NCBI RefSeq assembly: GCF_026343295.1
Contig: NZ_JAPELY010000001.1
Location: 310,001 to 374,000, forward strand
Origin: Streptomyces sp. NBC_00083
GTDB lineage: Bacteria > Actinomycetota > Actinomycetes > Streptomycetales > Streptomycetaceae
Direction of reading: 5' to 3'
DNA length: 64,000 nt
Shown here: positions 9,339 to 17,948 of the stretch, piece by piece
Position numbering within the stretch: the stretch's first letter is position 1
Layout of the letters: every line of letters begins with the position of its first letter
The notes under the pieces: model-generated
The model's input: only the letters and a program-made list of their open reading frames with translations
What the model was told of the DNA's origin: nothing
Database searches by the model: none
Made by a program: the position numbers and the translations under genes

Positions 9339-9423
9339 CGCGCCATCGTAGGGAACTCACCTATGGGAGTCCCGTGGCCGGGCCCGGCGACCTCGGCCCC
9401 GGCGGGCTGCGAGGATGGTCGGT
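9339..9423. promoter_or_regulatory. Divergent promoter region of pmt and rsmI
   Basis: An 85-base gap between two divergent starts. On the minus strand TACGAT (9345-9350) ends six bases before the pmt GTG. On the plus strand GAGGAT (9410-9415) could serve either as a ribosome-binding site or as part of a -10 box for rsmI. No clear -35 hexamer is visible for either. Confidence 0.4.
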
Positions 9424-10302
9424 GTGACAGGAACACTCGTACTCGCAGGCACTCCCATCGGTGACACCGCGGACGCCCCGCCGCGGCTCGCCGCCGAGCT
9501 GGAGCGGGCCGATGTCGTCGCCGCCGAGGACACCCGGCGGCTTCGCCGGCTCACCCAGGCGCTCGGGGTGCACACCCAGGGGCGGGTGGTGTCGTACTTC
9601 GAGGGCAACGAGTCGGCGCGCACGCCGGAGCTGGTCGAGGCGCTCGAAGGGGGCGCGCGGGTGCTGCTCGTCACCGACGCCGGCATGCCCTCGGTCTCCG
9701 ACCCCGGCTACCGCCTGGTCGCGGCCTGCGTCGAGAAGGACATCAAGGTCACGGCGGTGCCGGGCCCCTCGGCGGTGCTGACCGCGCTCGCCCTGTCCGG
9801 GCTCCCGGTGGACCGCTTCTGCTTCGAGGGGTTCCTGCCGCGCAAGGCCGGCGAGCGCCTCGGGCGGCTGCGCGAGGTCGCCGACGAGCGCCGCACCCTC
9901 GTCTACTTCGAGGCCCCGCACCGCCTCGACGACACCCTCGCCGCGATGGCCGAGGTGTTCGGCGCCGAGCGGCGCGCGGCCGTGTGCCGGGAGCTGACCA
10001 AGACGTACGAGGAGGTCAAGCGCGGCCCCCTCAAGGACCTCGCGGCGTGGGCGGCCGAGGGGGTGCGCGGCGAGATCACCGTGGTGGTCGAGGGCGCCCC
10101 CGACACCGGGCCCGCCGACCTGGACGCGGCCGAGCTGGTGCGGCGGGTGCAGGTGCGCGAGGAGGCGGGGGAGCGGCGCAAGGAGGCCATCGCGGCCGTC
10201 GCCGTCGAGACCGGTCTACCCAAGCGGGAGGTCTTCGACGCGGTGGTGGCGGCAAAGAACGCGGCACGTCAGAGCCCTGCGGACGGTAAAGGACTATCGT
10301 AA
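9424..10302 (+). CDS. rsmI: 16S rRNA (cytidine(1402)-2'-O)-methyltransferase
   Basis: 292-residue SAM-dependent enzyme that 2'-O-methylates C1402 of 16S rRNA, with RsmH acting on the same nucleotide. Tetrapyrrole-methylase fold: N-terminal LAGTPIGDTADAP, AAEDTRRLRRL and the VTDAGMPSVSDPGYRLV SAM-site loop, then the EAPHRL segment and a C-terminal helical extension. GTG at 9424 is preferred over the ATG at 9415 because GAGGA (9410-9414) abuts the latter but is correctly spaced for the former. Divergent from pmt, an arrangement kept across Streptomyces (from memory). Confidence 0.95.
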   Translation: MTGTLVLAGTPIGDTADAPPRLAAELERADVVAAEDTRRLRRLTQALGVHTQGRVVSYFEGNESARTPELVEALEGGARVLLVTDAGMPSVSDPGYRLVAACVEKDIKVTAVPGPSAVLTALALSGLPVDRFCFEGFLPRKAGERLGRLREVADERRTLVYFEAPHRLDDTLAAMAEVFGAERRAAVCRELTKTYEEVKRGPLKDLAAWAAEGVRGEITVVVEGAPDTGPADLDAAELVRRVQVREEAGERRKEAIAAVAVETGLPKREVFDAVVAAKNAARQSPADGKGLS

Positions 10303-10494
10303 AAAGTAAAACGCAGGCCGTGCGCCAGGGCGGGTAAAAGGACGCAGCTCTAGGAAAGGCCAAGTCCACGCCAACTCTCGACAGCACCTGATGCGTTTTG
10401 GCAGCGAAAGGCGTCTCCTGGATCGGGGAACCTTTCGCCCCCGCTCGCAAGAGCGCTCGCAAGAGCTTGTCCAGCGGACAAGAGGAGCCGGCAC
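10303..10494 (+). ncRNA. Candidate structured 5' leader RNA of the zinc-ribbon gene
   Basis: The gap has an unusual density of exact complementary segments. AAAACGCA (10308-10315) pairs with TGCGTTTT (10392-10399). Inside this closing stem, GGCG (10329-10332) pairs with CGCC (10369-10372) and GGAC (10340-10343) with GTCC (10364-10367). GCGAAAGG (10404-10411) pairs with CCTTTCGC (10431-10438). Two successive GCTC-GCAA-GAGC hairpins with GNRA tetraloops follow (10443-10454, 10455-10466). A CTTGTCC-AGC-GGACAAG hairpin (10466-10482) runs into the AGAGGAG ribosome-binding site (10481-10487). This could be a riboswitch, an attenuator or a stable leader. I do not recognise a known class. Confidence 0.45.
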
Positions 10495-10887
10495 ATGAGT
10501 GAGATCGCTGAGACCACGGCACACGAGGCGTATGCCTTCGCGTGCATGAGGTGTGGATACGGCTGGGAACAGGCGTACGAGATAGAGCACCACGTAGACG
10601 CCACGGGCCAGGCGTTCGTCATATACAAGGCCAATGGCGACCGGGTGCCCTCCCCGCTGTCCTCCCCCACCTGCCTCAACTGCGGCGGACACGTGGTGCG
10701 CATCATGCGCTCCGGACGGGTGTCCTCGGCCCAGCAGGGGATGATCCAGCACCGCGCGCCCGCTCCCGCACAGCCCGCACCCGCCCCCCAGGACGGGGCC
10801 GCGCCGCACGACGGGACCGATGCCGCCGTGAAGCCGGAGCACCACTGGCACCTGTCGGACCTCCTCCACCCCTTCCACCGGAAGTAG
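10495..10887 (+). CDS. Hypothetical zinc-ribbon-like protein
   Basis: 130-residue soluble protein, not recognised by function. Two cysteine pairs, CMRCG (residues ~17-21) and CLNCGG (~59-64), could coordinate one zinc ion in a zinc-ribbon fold. The rest is a low-complexity Ala/Pro linker and a His-rich C-terminal segment (HHWHLSDLLHPFH) that could add metal contacts. AGAGGAG precedes the ATG by seven bases, and the 190-base leader upstream is highly structured. Conserved as a small hypothetical gene between rsmI and tatD in streptomycetes (from memory). Confidence 0.8.
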   Translation: MSEIAETTAHEAYAFACMRCGYGWEQAYEIEHHVDATGQAFVIYKANGDRVPSPLSSPTCLNCGGHVVRIMRSGRVSSAQQGMIQHRAPAPAQPAPAPQDGAAPHDGTDAAVKPEHHWHLSDLLHPFHRK

Positions 10888-10937
10888 CCCGGACGCCTAC
10901 GAGGGGCGCGCGCGAGCGGCACGGCGCGCCCCTTTCG

Positions 10938-10943
10938 TAGGAT
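10938..10943 (+). promoter_or_regulatory. -10 box TAGGAT directly before tatD (leaderless)
   Basis: TAGGAT fits the Streptomyces TANNNT -10 consensus and ends seven bases before the ATG at 10951, so transcription should start at or next to the start codon. No Shine-Dalgarno sequence precedes the ATG. No good -35 is visible. Confidence 0.5.
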
Positions 10944-10950
10944 CGGCCGT

Positions 10951-11823
10951 ATGAGTGCCGCAAAAGATGCCCCGCCACCGCTGCCCGAGCCCCTCGGCGT
11001 GACGGTGGCCGATTCGCACACCCACCTGGACATGCAGGACGGGACGGTCGAACAGGCCCTGGATAAGGCCGCGGCCGTCGGCGTCACCACCGTGGTCCAG
11101 GTGGGCTGCGATGTGAAGGGCTCCCAGTGGGCCGCGGAGACCGCCGAGGCGTACGCGGCCGTCCACGCCGCCGTGGCCCTGCACCCCAACGAGGCGCCCC
11201 GCATCGTCCATGGCGACCCGGACGGCTGGTCCCGGCAGGGCGCGCGCGGCCCCGGCGGTGACGGCGCCCTCGACGAGGCGCTCGCCGAGATCGAGCGGCT
11301 CGCGGCGCTCCCCTGGGTCAAGGGCGTCGGCGAGACCGGCCTCGACTACTTCCGTACGGGTCCCGAGGGCAAGGACGCCCAGGAGCGGTCCTTCCGGGCG
11401 CACATCGAGATCGCCAAGCGCCGGAACAAGGCGCTCGTCATCCACGATCGCGACGCGCACGCCGATGTGCTCCGCATTCTGCGCGAAGAAGGCGCACCCG
11501 AACGCACCGTCTTCCACTGTTATTCCGGCGACGCGGAAATGGCCGAACTCTGCGCGAAATCCGGGTACTTCATGTCCTTCGCGGGAAACGTGACCTTCAA
11601 AAACGCCCAGCCGCTGCGCGACGCGCTCGCGGTCGCGCCGCTGGAGCTCGTTCTGGTGGAGACGGATGCGCCGTTCCTCACGCCGGCGCCGTACCGCGGA
11701 CGGCCCAATGCGCCGTATCTCATTCCGGTCACAGTGCGCGCCATGGCGGCGGTGCGGGGCATCGGCGAAGACGCGCTGGCTGCGGCGATCGCGGACAACA
11801 CCGCGCGCGCGTTTGATTACTGA
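10951..11823 (+). CDS. tatD: TatD family metal-dependent hydrolase (DNase)
   Basis: 290-residue TIM-barrel hydrolase of the TatD family, 3'-5' exonucleases or AP endonucleases in DNA repair and degradation. Metal ligands are visible: HTHLD (DSHTHLDMQ, residues ~23-31), GETGLDY (~129), HDRDAH (~167), the HCYSG segment and ETDAPFL (~232). All expected metal-binding residues are present, so it should be active. The start has no ribosome-binding site but sits just after a -10 box. It is followed by a GC hairpin. Confidence 0.93.
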   Translation: MSAAKDAPPPLPEPLGVTVADSHTHLDMQDGTVEQALDKAAAVGVTTVVQVGCDVKGSQWAAETAEAYAAVHAAVALHPNEAPRIVHGDPDGWSRQGARGPGGDGALDEALAEIERLAALPWVKGVGETGLDYFRTGPEGKDAQERSFRAHIEIAKRRNKALVIHDRDAHADVLRILREEGAPERTVFHCYSGDAEMAELCAKSGYFMSFAGNVTFKNAQPLRDALAVAPLELVLVETDAPFLTPAPYRGRPNAPYLIPVTVRAMAAVRGIGEDALAAAIADNTARAFDY

Positions 11824-11836
11824 GAGATAACGAATT

Positions 11837-11858
11837 CCGGCCGCCGCGGGGCGGCCGG
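11837..11858 (+). terminator. Hairpin after tatD
   Basis: CCGGCCGC (11837-11844), six-base loop, GCGGCCGG (11851-11858), 14 bases after the tatD stop. There is no T-tract, as is common for Streptomyces terminators. Confidence 0.55.
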
Positions 11859-11969
11859 AGGCGTCGCACAGGGTAGTGCCACGACACTGCGTAGTCGAGT
11901 TGCTTTGGAGAGTGACCGCCGCTCCGCTAGTGTCCCGGCCCGCACCATCGGACCGGACCCTGGAGCGTC

Positions 11970-13304
11970 GTGAGCAATCCGCAGGGCAGTCACCGCGCCG
12001 CACGCGGCGGTCAGGACGGTTACGCGCGTGCGTACGCCGACCTCGACACCCAGATCGCCCCTCTCCCCCTCGCCCCCCTGCCCGGCGCCTCCTTCCCCGG
12101 CGCCCCGCTGCCCGTGCCCGAGCCGCGCGCACCCGAGGGGCCGCGCCGGGGCGCGGACGGCGCCGGGCGGGCCGGGGCGCGGCGCGCCGCGCGGCGCCGC
12201 AGGTCATCGGGGGCGCCCGGACTGCGCCGGCTCATCCCGCAGGCCCTGGTCGTGGCGTTCCTCGCGGGCGGCACCTCCGCGTTCCTGGTCAGCGACAAGG
12301 CGGTGAAGCTCACCGTCGACGGCGTGCCCCGCACCATGCACACCTTCGCCGACAGCGTCGAGGAGCTCCTCGACGACGAGCACGTACCGGTCGGCGCGCA
12401 CGACATCGTGGCGCCGGGCCGGGACGCCGAACTCGCCGCCGGGGACGAGGTCGTGGTCCGGTACGGCCGCCCCGTGCAGCTCACCCTCGACGGGCAGCGC
12501 CGCCAGGTGTGGACGACGGCCGACACCGTGGAGGGCGCCCTGCGCCAGCTCGGCGTGCGCGCCGAGGGCGCCTACCTGTCGGCGTCCCGCTCCTCGGCGA
12601 TCGGCCGCGCGGGCCTCGCCCTCGACGTCCGCACCGAACGCTCGCTGACCTTCCTCGCGGACGGCCGCGAACACACCCTGCGCACCAACGCGGCCACCGT
12701 CGCCGAGGCGCTGGACGAGGCGGGCATCGCGCTCCAGGGCCAGGACACCACCTCCGTCGCGCCCTCGTCGTTCCCGCGCGACGGACAGACCGTCACGGTC
12801 ATGCGGATCAGCGGCACCAAGGAGGTGCGCGAGGAGCCCATCCCGTTCCGGGTCGAGAAGACCAAGGACGCGACGCTCTTCGCGGGCACCCAGGTCGTGG
12901 CCCGTCAGGGCAGGCCCGGCGCGCGCCGCGTCACGTACGCGCTGCGGACCGTCAACGGCGTCCGGCAGAAGCCGAAGAAGATCGCCGAGGAGATCGTCCG
13001 GGCGCCCGTCACGCAGCAGGTCAAGGTCGGCACCAAGGCGCTGCCGGCGTCGGTGGGCGGCGCCGACCACCTCAACTGGAGCGGCCTCGCGCACTGCGAG
13101 TCCGGCGGCCGGCCGCGCGCCCTCGACCCGTCGGGGACGTACGGCGGCCTCTACCAGTTCGACCCGGGTACCTGGCACGCGCTCGGCGGCAGCGGCCGGG
13201 CGGAGCAGGCACCGGCCGGGGAGCAGACGTTCCGGGCGAAGAAGCTCTTCGTGAGCCGGGGGTCGAGTCCGTGGCCGCACTGCGGCCGTAGGCTGTATCG
13301 GTGA
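11970..13304 (+). CDS. rpfB: Resuscitation-promoting factor RpfB
   Basis: 444-residue cell-wall-acting muralytic protein that cleaves peptidoglycan to promote germination and resuscitation. After a disordered cytoplasmic tail, one membrane segment (residues ~88-107) anchors it. Three DUF348 repeats (~110-280), a G5 domain (~285-365) and the C-terminal lysozyme-like Rpf domain (~370-444) follow. The catalytic Glu is in AHCESGG. The start is GTG at 11970. Its TGA overlaps the ksgA GTG, the rpfB-ksgA-ispE order known in actinobacteria. Confidence 0.95.
   Translation: MSNPQGSHRAARGGQDGYARAYADLDTQIAPLPLAPLPGASFPGAPLPVPEPRAPEGPRRGADGAGRAGARRAARRRRSSGAPGLRRLIPQALVVAFLAGGTSAFLVSDKAVKLTVDGVPRTMHTFADSVEELLDDEHVPVGAHDIVAPGRDAELAAGDEVVVRYGRPVQLTLDGQRRQVWTTADTVEGALRQLGVRAEGAYLSASRSSAIGRAGLALDVRTERSLTFLADGREHTLRTNAATVAEALDEAGIALQGQDTTSVAPSSFPRDGQTVTVMRISGTKEVREEPIPFRVEKTKDATLFAGTQVVARQGRPGARRVTYALRTVNGVRQKPKKIAEEIVRAPVTQQVKVGTKALPASVGGADHLNWSGLAHCESGGRPRALDPSGTYGGLYQFDPGTWHALGGSGRAEQAPAGEQTFRAKKLFVSRGSSPWPHCGRRLYR
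13289..13294 (+). promoter_or_regulatory. -10 box TAGGCT inside the end of rpfB, before ksgA
   Basis: TAGGCT ends six bases before the ksgA GTG at 13301 and lies within the last codons of rpfB. It could drive an independent leaderless ksgA transcript. No ribosome-binding site is visible for ksgA. Confidence 0.45.
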
Positions 13305-14170
13305 GCACCACTGAGCCCGACGCGCTTCTTACCCCCGCCGACGTCCGCGAACTGGCCGCAGCGCTTGGCGTACGCCCCACCAAGCAGCGCGGCCAGAACT
13401 TCGTCATCGACGCCAACACGGTCCGCCGGATCGTCCGGACCGCCGGGGTCCGCCCCGACGACGTGGCGGTGGAGGTGGGGCCGGGTCTCGGCTCGCTGAC
13501 CCTGGCGCTCCTGGAGGCGGCGGACCGGGTCGTGGCGGTGGAGATCGACGACGTACTGGCGGCGGCGCTCCCCGCGACGATCGCGGCCCGCATGCCGACC
13601 CGGGCCGACCGCTTCTCGCTCGTCCACTGCGACGCGATGCAGGTCCAGGAGCTCCCGGGCCCGCCGCCCACCGCCCTGGTGGCCAACCTCCCCTACAACG
13701 TGGCGGTCCCGGTCCTCCTGCACATGCTGGGCCGTTTCCCGAGCATCGAGCGCACCCTGGTCATGGTCCAGGCGGAGGTCGCGGACCGCCTCGCGGCGAA
13801 GCCGGGCAACAAGGTGTACGGGGTGCCGTCGGTGAAGGCGAACTGGTACGCGGACGTGAAGCGGGCGGGGTCGATCGGGCGGAACGTGTTCTGGCCCGCG
13901 CCGAACGTCGACTCGGGGTTGGTCTCCCTGGTGCGCCGGTCCGCCCCGGTCGCGACGACCGCGTCGAAGGCGGAGGTCTTCGCGGTCGTCGACGCGGCGT
14001 TCGCGCAACGCCGCAAGACCCTGCGGGCGGCGCTGTCCGGCTGGGCGGGGTCGCCTGCGGCGGCGGAGGCGGCGCTGGTGGGAGCGGGGGTCTCTCCGCA
14101 GGCGCGGGGTGAATCCCTCACGGTGGAGGAATTCGCCGCCATCGCCGAAAACAACCCCGCGCGCGGTTAG
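13301..14170 (+). CDS. rsmA: 16S rRNA (adenine(1518)-N6/adenine(1519)-N6)-dimethyltransferase
   Basis: 289-residue KsgA/RsmA enzyme that dimethylates two adenines in the 3' loop of 16S rRNA late in 30S assembly. SAM-binding motif [16 protein letters not shown] (~residues 57-71), the acidic motif VAVEIDD, and the catalytic NLPYN (~residue 130) are intact. The GQNF motif near the N-terminus ([10 protein letters not shown]) is a KsgA family hallmark. The GTG start overlaps the rpfB stop by four bases. Followed by a repeat-filled gap rather than directly by ispE. Confidence 0.96.
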   Translation: MSTTEPDALLTPADVRELAAALGVRPTKQRGQNFVIDANTVRRIVRTAGVRPDDVAVEVGPGLGSLTLALLEAADRVVAVEIDDVLAAALPATIAARMPTRADRFSLVHCDAMQVQELPGPPPTALVANLPYNVAVPVLLHMLGRFPSIERTLVMVQAEVADRLAAKPGNKVYGVPSVKANWYADVKRAGSIGRNVFWPAPNVDSGLVSLVRRSAPVATTASKAEVFAVVDAAFAQRRKTLRAALSGWAGSPAAAEAALVGAGVSPQARGESLTVEEFAAIAENNPARG

Positions 14171-14644
14171 CCCCGCCCCCGAACTTCTCGCTGCCGGGCG
14201 GCATGGGCATTTTCAGCCTGTCCGGCGTTTGAGGACGAGCGCCTTTCGGGCGCGAACGGGGTCTGGGGCGGAGCCCCAGGCAACCCCGCCTTCGGCTGCG
14301 GACCGTGCTCGCGTCTCGCGCAGTTCCCCGCGCCCCTGGGTGGGCTGCTCTTGGCGGGATGCCCAGCTTCGGCATCTTCAGCCCGTCCGGCGATTGAGGA
14401 CGAGCGCCCTTTAGGCGCGTTCGGGGTCTGGGGCGGAGCCCCGGGCACGCCGTTTTCGCCTGCGGTCCGTGGGTGGCTGGTCGCGCAGTTCCCCGCGCCC
14501 CTGGGTGGGCTGCTCTTGGCGGGATGCCCAGCTTCGGCATCTTCAGCCCGTCCGGCGTTTGAGGACGAGCGCCGTTCAGGCGCGTTCGGGGTCTGGGGCG
14601 GAGCCCCGGGGGCTGGGTGGGGGAAGATGGGCGGGTCCGCACCT
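14171..14644. repeat. Three tandem copies of the A+B intergenic repeat
   Basis: GTCCGGCG(T/A)TTGAGGACGAG occurs near 14220, 14385 and 14549, each followed by GGTCTGGGGCGGAGCCCC. Module B (CGCAGTTCCCCGCGCCCCTGG) lies between them. The second and third units share an almost identical stretch of over 100 bases (TGGGTGGGCTGCTCTTGGCG onward), indicating recent duplication. No gene is supported here. Confidence 0.85.
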
Positions 14645-14659
14645 GAAGGAGTTCGCCCC

Positions 14660-15562
14660 GTGAAGCCCCGTACCGTCACCACCCGCACCCCCGCCAAGGT
14701 CAACGCCCAGCTCGGCGTGGGTCCCGCGCGGTCGGACGGGTTTCACGACCTCGCCAACGTCTTCCTCGCGGTCGGCCTCTACGACACCGTCACCGTGACC
14801 CCCGCCGAGACGCTCCGCGTGACCTGCACCGGACCGGACGCCGACCAGGTCCCGCTCGACCGGACCAACCTCGCCGCCCGCGCCGCCGAGCTCCTCGCCG
14901 CCCGCCACGGCATCGAGCCCCACGTGCACATCCACATCGACAAGGACATCCCCGTCGCGGGCGGCATGGCCGGCGGCAGCGCGGACGGCGCCGGCGCACT
15001 CCTCGCCTGCGACGCCCTGTGGGGTACGAACGCCTCCCGCGTCGAACTCCTCGACATCTGCGCCGAGTTGGGCAGCGACGTCCCGTTCGGTCTCGTCGGC
15101 GGCGCAGCCCTCGGCACCGGGCGCGGCGAGAAGCTGGCCCCCCTGGAGGTCGGCGGCACCTTCCACTGGGTCTTCGCCGTGGCCGACGGCGGGCTCTCCA
15201 CCCCCGCCGTCTACCGCGAGTTCGACCGGCTCACCCCCGCCGCCCCCGACCCCGCCGCCTCGCCCGACCTCCTCGACGCGCTGCGCACCGGCGACGCCAA
15301 GGCGCTCGCGGCCACGCTCAGCAACGACCTCCAGGCCGCCGCACTCTCCCTGCGCCCCGCCCTCGCCGACACCCTCGCGGCGGGCACCGCGGCCGGCGCG
15401 CTCGCCGCCCTGGTCTCGGGTTCGGGCCCCACCACTGCGTTCCTGTGCGCCGACGCGGAAACCGCCGACACCGTCGCCGCCGCCCTCACGACGTCCGGCA
15501 CGTGCCGCACGGCGCGGACCGCCACGTCACCGGCCCCCGGCGCCACGGTAGTCCCCGCGTAA
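14660..15562 (+). CDS. ispE: 4-diphosphocytidyl-2-C-methyl-D-erythritol kinase
   Basis: 300-residue GHMP kinase of the MEP isoprenoid pathway; it phosphorylates CDP-methylerythritol at the 2-hydroxyl. N-terminal RTPAKVNAQLGVG and the GHMP ATP loop PVAGGMAGGSADGAGALL (~residues 96-113) are clear. A C-terminal GSGPTTAFLC motif completes the family pattern. GTG at 14660 was chosen because a strong GAAGGAG (14645-14651) lies eight bases upstream; the frame stays open further upstream only through repeat sequence. Confidence 0.96.
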   Translation: MKPRTVTTRTPAKVNAQLGVGPARSDGFHDLANVFLAVGLYDTVTVTPAETLRVTCTGPDADQVPLDRTNLAARAAELLAARHGIEPHVHIHIDKDIPVAGGMAGGSADGAGALLACDALWGTNASRVELLDICAELGSDVPFGLVGGAALGTGRGEKLAPLEVGGTFHWVFAVADGGLSTPAVYREFDRLTPAAPDPAASPDLLDALRTGDAKALAATLSNDLQAAALSLRPALADTLAAGTAAGALAALVSGSGPTTAFLCADAETADTVAAALTTSGTCRTARTATSPAPGATVVPA

Positions 15563-15591
15563 CCGAACCCCCTCTCACACGCCGAGCCCCC

Positions 15592-17946
15592 TCACCGCCC
15601 CAGCGCCACCAGCCCCTTCGTCGTCGTGCCGTAGACCCGGCCGCCGCCGGCCCAGATCGGGGTTCGGGTGGCGAGCACGCCGCCGCTCAGTTCGTACTTC
15701 CAGCGCGCCTTGCCGTCCTGCGCGTCAAGTGCCCACAGGATGGCGCCCGTTGTGACGTACACCGTGTCGTCGGCGTACTCGACGGCCACGTCGACGCCCG
15801 TCGTCATGGGCAGCGAACCCGCCCACCGCACCGCGCCGCTGCCCGCGTCGAAGGCATACACGAACGCGTGGAGCTTGTAGTCGGGGGCGACGCCGTAGAC
15901 CGTGCGGCCGTCCGGCGCGGCCACCACGGACTGGAAGGGGACCGCGGGGGACTTCCACGCGATCTGGCCGGTGTCCGGGTCCAGGACGTACAGCCGGTCC
16001 GACAGGTAGAGGAACCGGCCCCCCGCCGAGCTGTGCCGGCCGTCGCGCCACGGGGCGAGGCCCCCCTCGATCATGACGGAGGCCTTCGCGTCCCCGTCGC
16101 CGGGCGAGGGCTGGTCCCACACCGCCTTCCCTCGCGCGGTGGTGTCGAGGCCGGCCATGGTCCGCGCGCTGCCGTCCGTGTTGCTGCTCGCCCACAGCAG
16201 TCGCTTGCCGGATGAGGGCACGTACAGCTTGCCCTGGCCGTACGAGGTGTCCGTGATCAGCGTGCGCCAGCGGATCGACCGGGTCGCCGGGTCCACGGCC
16301 CACAGGGCCATGCCCGACTTGATGGTGACGGGCGACTTGGGGTCGTTCGGCGTCGCGACCGTCGCCGACGTCTGGCCGGTGACGTACAGCAGGCCGTCGA
16401 GGACGCCGACCACCGCCATCGAGTACATCAGCTTGTCCGGTGACGGCAGGGTCCACGCGATCTTGCCGGTGTCGAGGGACACGGCCCGCAGCTCGTGCTG
16501 GAGCGCGCCCGCACCGGTCGCGGCGGCCGTGAACAGCAGCCCGTTCGCGATCGCGGCCGGGGCGCCGGTGAGGTTGGGGCCCGGCTGGGCCGACGCGTTG
16601 TCCAGCGGGCCCCATGCGGGTCGGCCCGTGGCGTCGAAGGCGGCCAGGTGTTTGCCGCCCACCGCGACCACCGTCCCCGCGCCGCCCGTTCCGCCCGCGC
16701 CCGTTCCGCCCGCCCCCGCGGCCCCGCCCCCGCCGACGATCTGCGTGAGCGGCTCCGCGACGGCCGCCGACCACAGCTCCTTCGCCACCACAGTCGTGTC
16801 CAGCGGGCGCAGCGGGTCGGTCAGGGCGGGGGCCGAGGAGGACGGCTTCGCGTCGCCCGCCGCCTTCGACGTGCCGCCGCCCAGCCACAGCCCGAGCCCC
16901 ACCCCGCCGCCCGCGAGCGCCGCCGCACCCCCGGCGAGGCCGAGCACCAGCCTGCGGCGGCCGAGGAGGGAGGCGCCCGAGGGGGCGGTGGAGGGTGGAG
17001 CGTCGTCAGGAACCGGCGGCGGCAGCGGGGGAGTCGCGGGCAGGCGTACGGTCCCCGCCTCCTGGTGCGGGGTCAGCACCGCCGCCGCCCGCTCGATCGC
17101 CGCGGTCACCGCGGGCGGCAGCCACGCCCCGGCCGTCGGCACGGCCCCCTCCCGCTCCACGAACGCGACCAGTTGGCGCGGGGTGGGCCGGTCGGCCGGG
17201 TCCTTCGCGAGGCAGGCCGCCACCATCAGGCGCAGATCCTCCGGCACCGCCGACAGGTCCGGCTCGTCGCGCACCACCCGCCGCAGCACGTCCGACACAT
17301 CGCCGCCACCGAAGAGCCCCGAGCCGCGCGCGGCGAACGCCAGGGTCGCGCCCAGCGAGAACACGTCGCTCGCCGGGGTCAGCGGGCGCGCCATGGCCTG
17401 CTCGGGCGACATGTACTCCGGCGTGCCGAGCACCATGCCCGTCGCGGTGAGCGCCGTGCCGTCGGCGGCCCGAGCGATGCCGAAGTCGATGACGTACGGA
17501 CCGTCGAGGGCGAGCAGCACGTTGCCCGGTTTGAGGTCGCGGTGGGTGAGGCCCGCCGCGTGGATCGCGGCCAGCGACTCGGCGATCCCGGCGGTCAGCG
17601 CCCGCAGCGTGCCCGGCGGCAGCGGACCACCGGCCGCCACGGCCTCGCCCAGCGAGACGCCCGGCACGAACGCCGTTGCCAGCCAAGGGAGTTGACCGTC
17701 CGGGTCGGCGTCGACCACCGGCGCCGTGAAGGCCCCCGACACCGAACGCGCCGCCGCCACCTCCACCCGGAAGCGGTCCCGGAACCCGGCGTCACCGGCC
17801 AGCTCGGGGCGGATCACCTTCACCGCGACGGTGCGTCCGCCCGCCGACCGGCCCAGGTACACCGCGCCCATGCCGCCCGCGCCGAGCCGCCCCAGCAGTA
17901 CGTACGGGCCGATCCTGGGCGGGTCGGAAGGGTCCAACTGCTCCAT
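15592..17946 (-). CDS. Serine/threonine protein kinase with C-terminal PQQ-type beta-propeller
   Basis: 784-residue transmembrane kinase. N-terminal Hanks kinase domain (~10-265) has the Gly-rich loop LGRLGAGGMGAVYLG, VAVKVIRP lysine, HRDLKPGN catalytic loop, DFG in VIDFGIARA and GTPEYMSPEQ. A Pro-rich linker, one membrane segment (~RLVLGLAGGAAALAGGG) and a Gly/Ala-rich spacer lead to an extracytoplasmic PQQ-repeat propeller (~445-784), probably a ligand sensor. The start at 17946 begins MEQLDPSDPP; longer frames upstream lie inside the previous gene. It follows a paralogous kinase with a two-base gap. Confidence 0.92.
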   Translation of the reverse strand: MEQLDPSDPPRIGPYVLLGRLGAGGMGAVYLGRSAGGRTVAVKVIRPELAGDAGFRDRFRVEVAAARSVSGAFTAPVVDADPDGQLPWLATAFVPGVSLGEAVAAGGPLPPGTLRALTAGIAESLAAIHAAGLTHRDLKPGNVLLALDGPYVIDFGIARAADGTALTATGMVLGTPEYMSPEQAMARPLTPASDVFSLGATLAFAARGSGLFGGGDVSDVLRRVVRDEPDLSAVPEDLRLMVAACLAKDPADRPTPRQLVAFVEREGAVPTAGAWLPPAVTAAIERAAAVLTPHQEAGTVRLPATPPLPPPVPDDAPPSTAPSGASLLGRRRLVLGLAGGAAALAGGGVGLGLWLGGGTSKAAGDAKPSSSAPALTDPLRPLDTTVVAKELWSAAVAEPLTQIVGGGGAAGAGGTGAGGTGGAGTVVAVGGKHLAAFDATGRPAWGPLDNASAQPGPNLTGAPAAIANGLLFTAAATGAGALQHELRAVSLDTGKIAWTLPSPDKLMYSMAVVGVLDGLLYVTGQTSATVATPNDPKSPVTIKSGMALWAVDPATRSIRWRTLITDTSYGQGKLYVPSSGKRLLWASSNTDGSARTMAGLDTTARGKAVWDQPSPGDGDAKASVMIEGGLAPWRDGRHSSAGGRFLYLSDRLYVLDPDTGQIAWKSPAVPFQSVVAAPDGRTVYGVAPDYKLHAFVYAFDAGSGAVRWAGSLPMTTGVDVAVEYADDTVYVTTGAILWALDAQDGKARWKYELSGGVLATRTPIWAGGGRVYGTTTKGLVALGR

Positions 17947-17948
17947 GG

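Noticed and set aside
10303-10494. GEMM (c-di-GMP) riboswitch
   Set aside because: GGACGCAGC and GGCC resemble pieces of the motif, but the order and receptor helices do not fit.
11824-11969. ydaO-type (c-di-AMP) riboswitch before rpfB
   Set aside because: Such elements precede some rpf genes, but only a terminator hairpin and a short gap are present and no conserved core was recognised.
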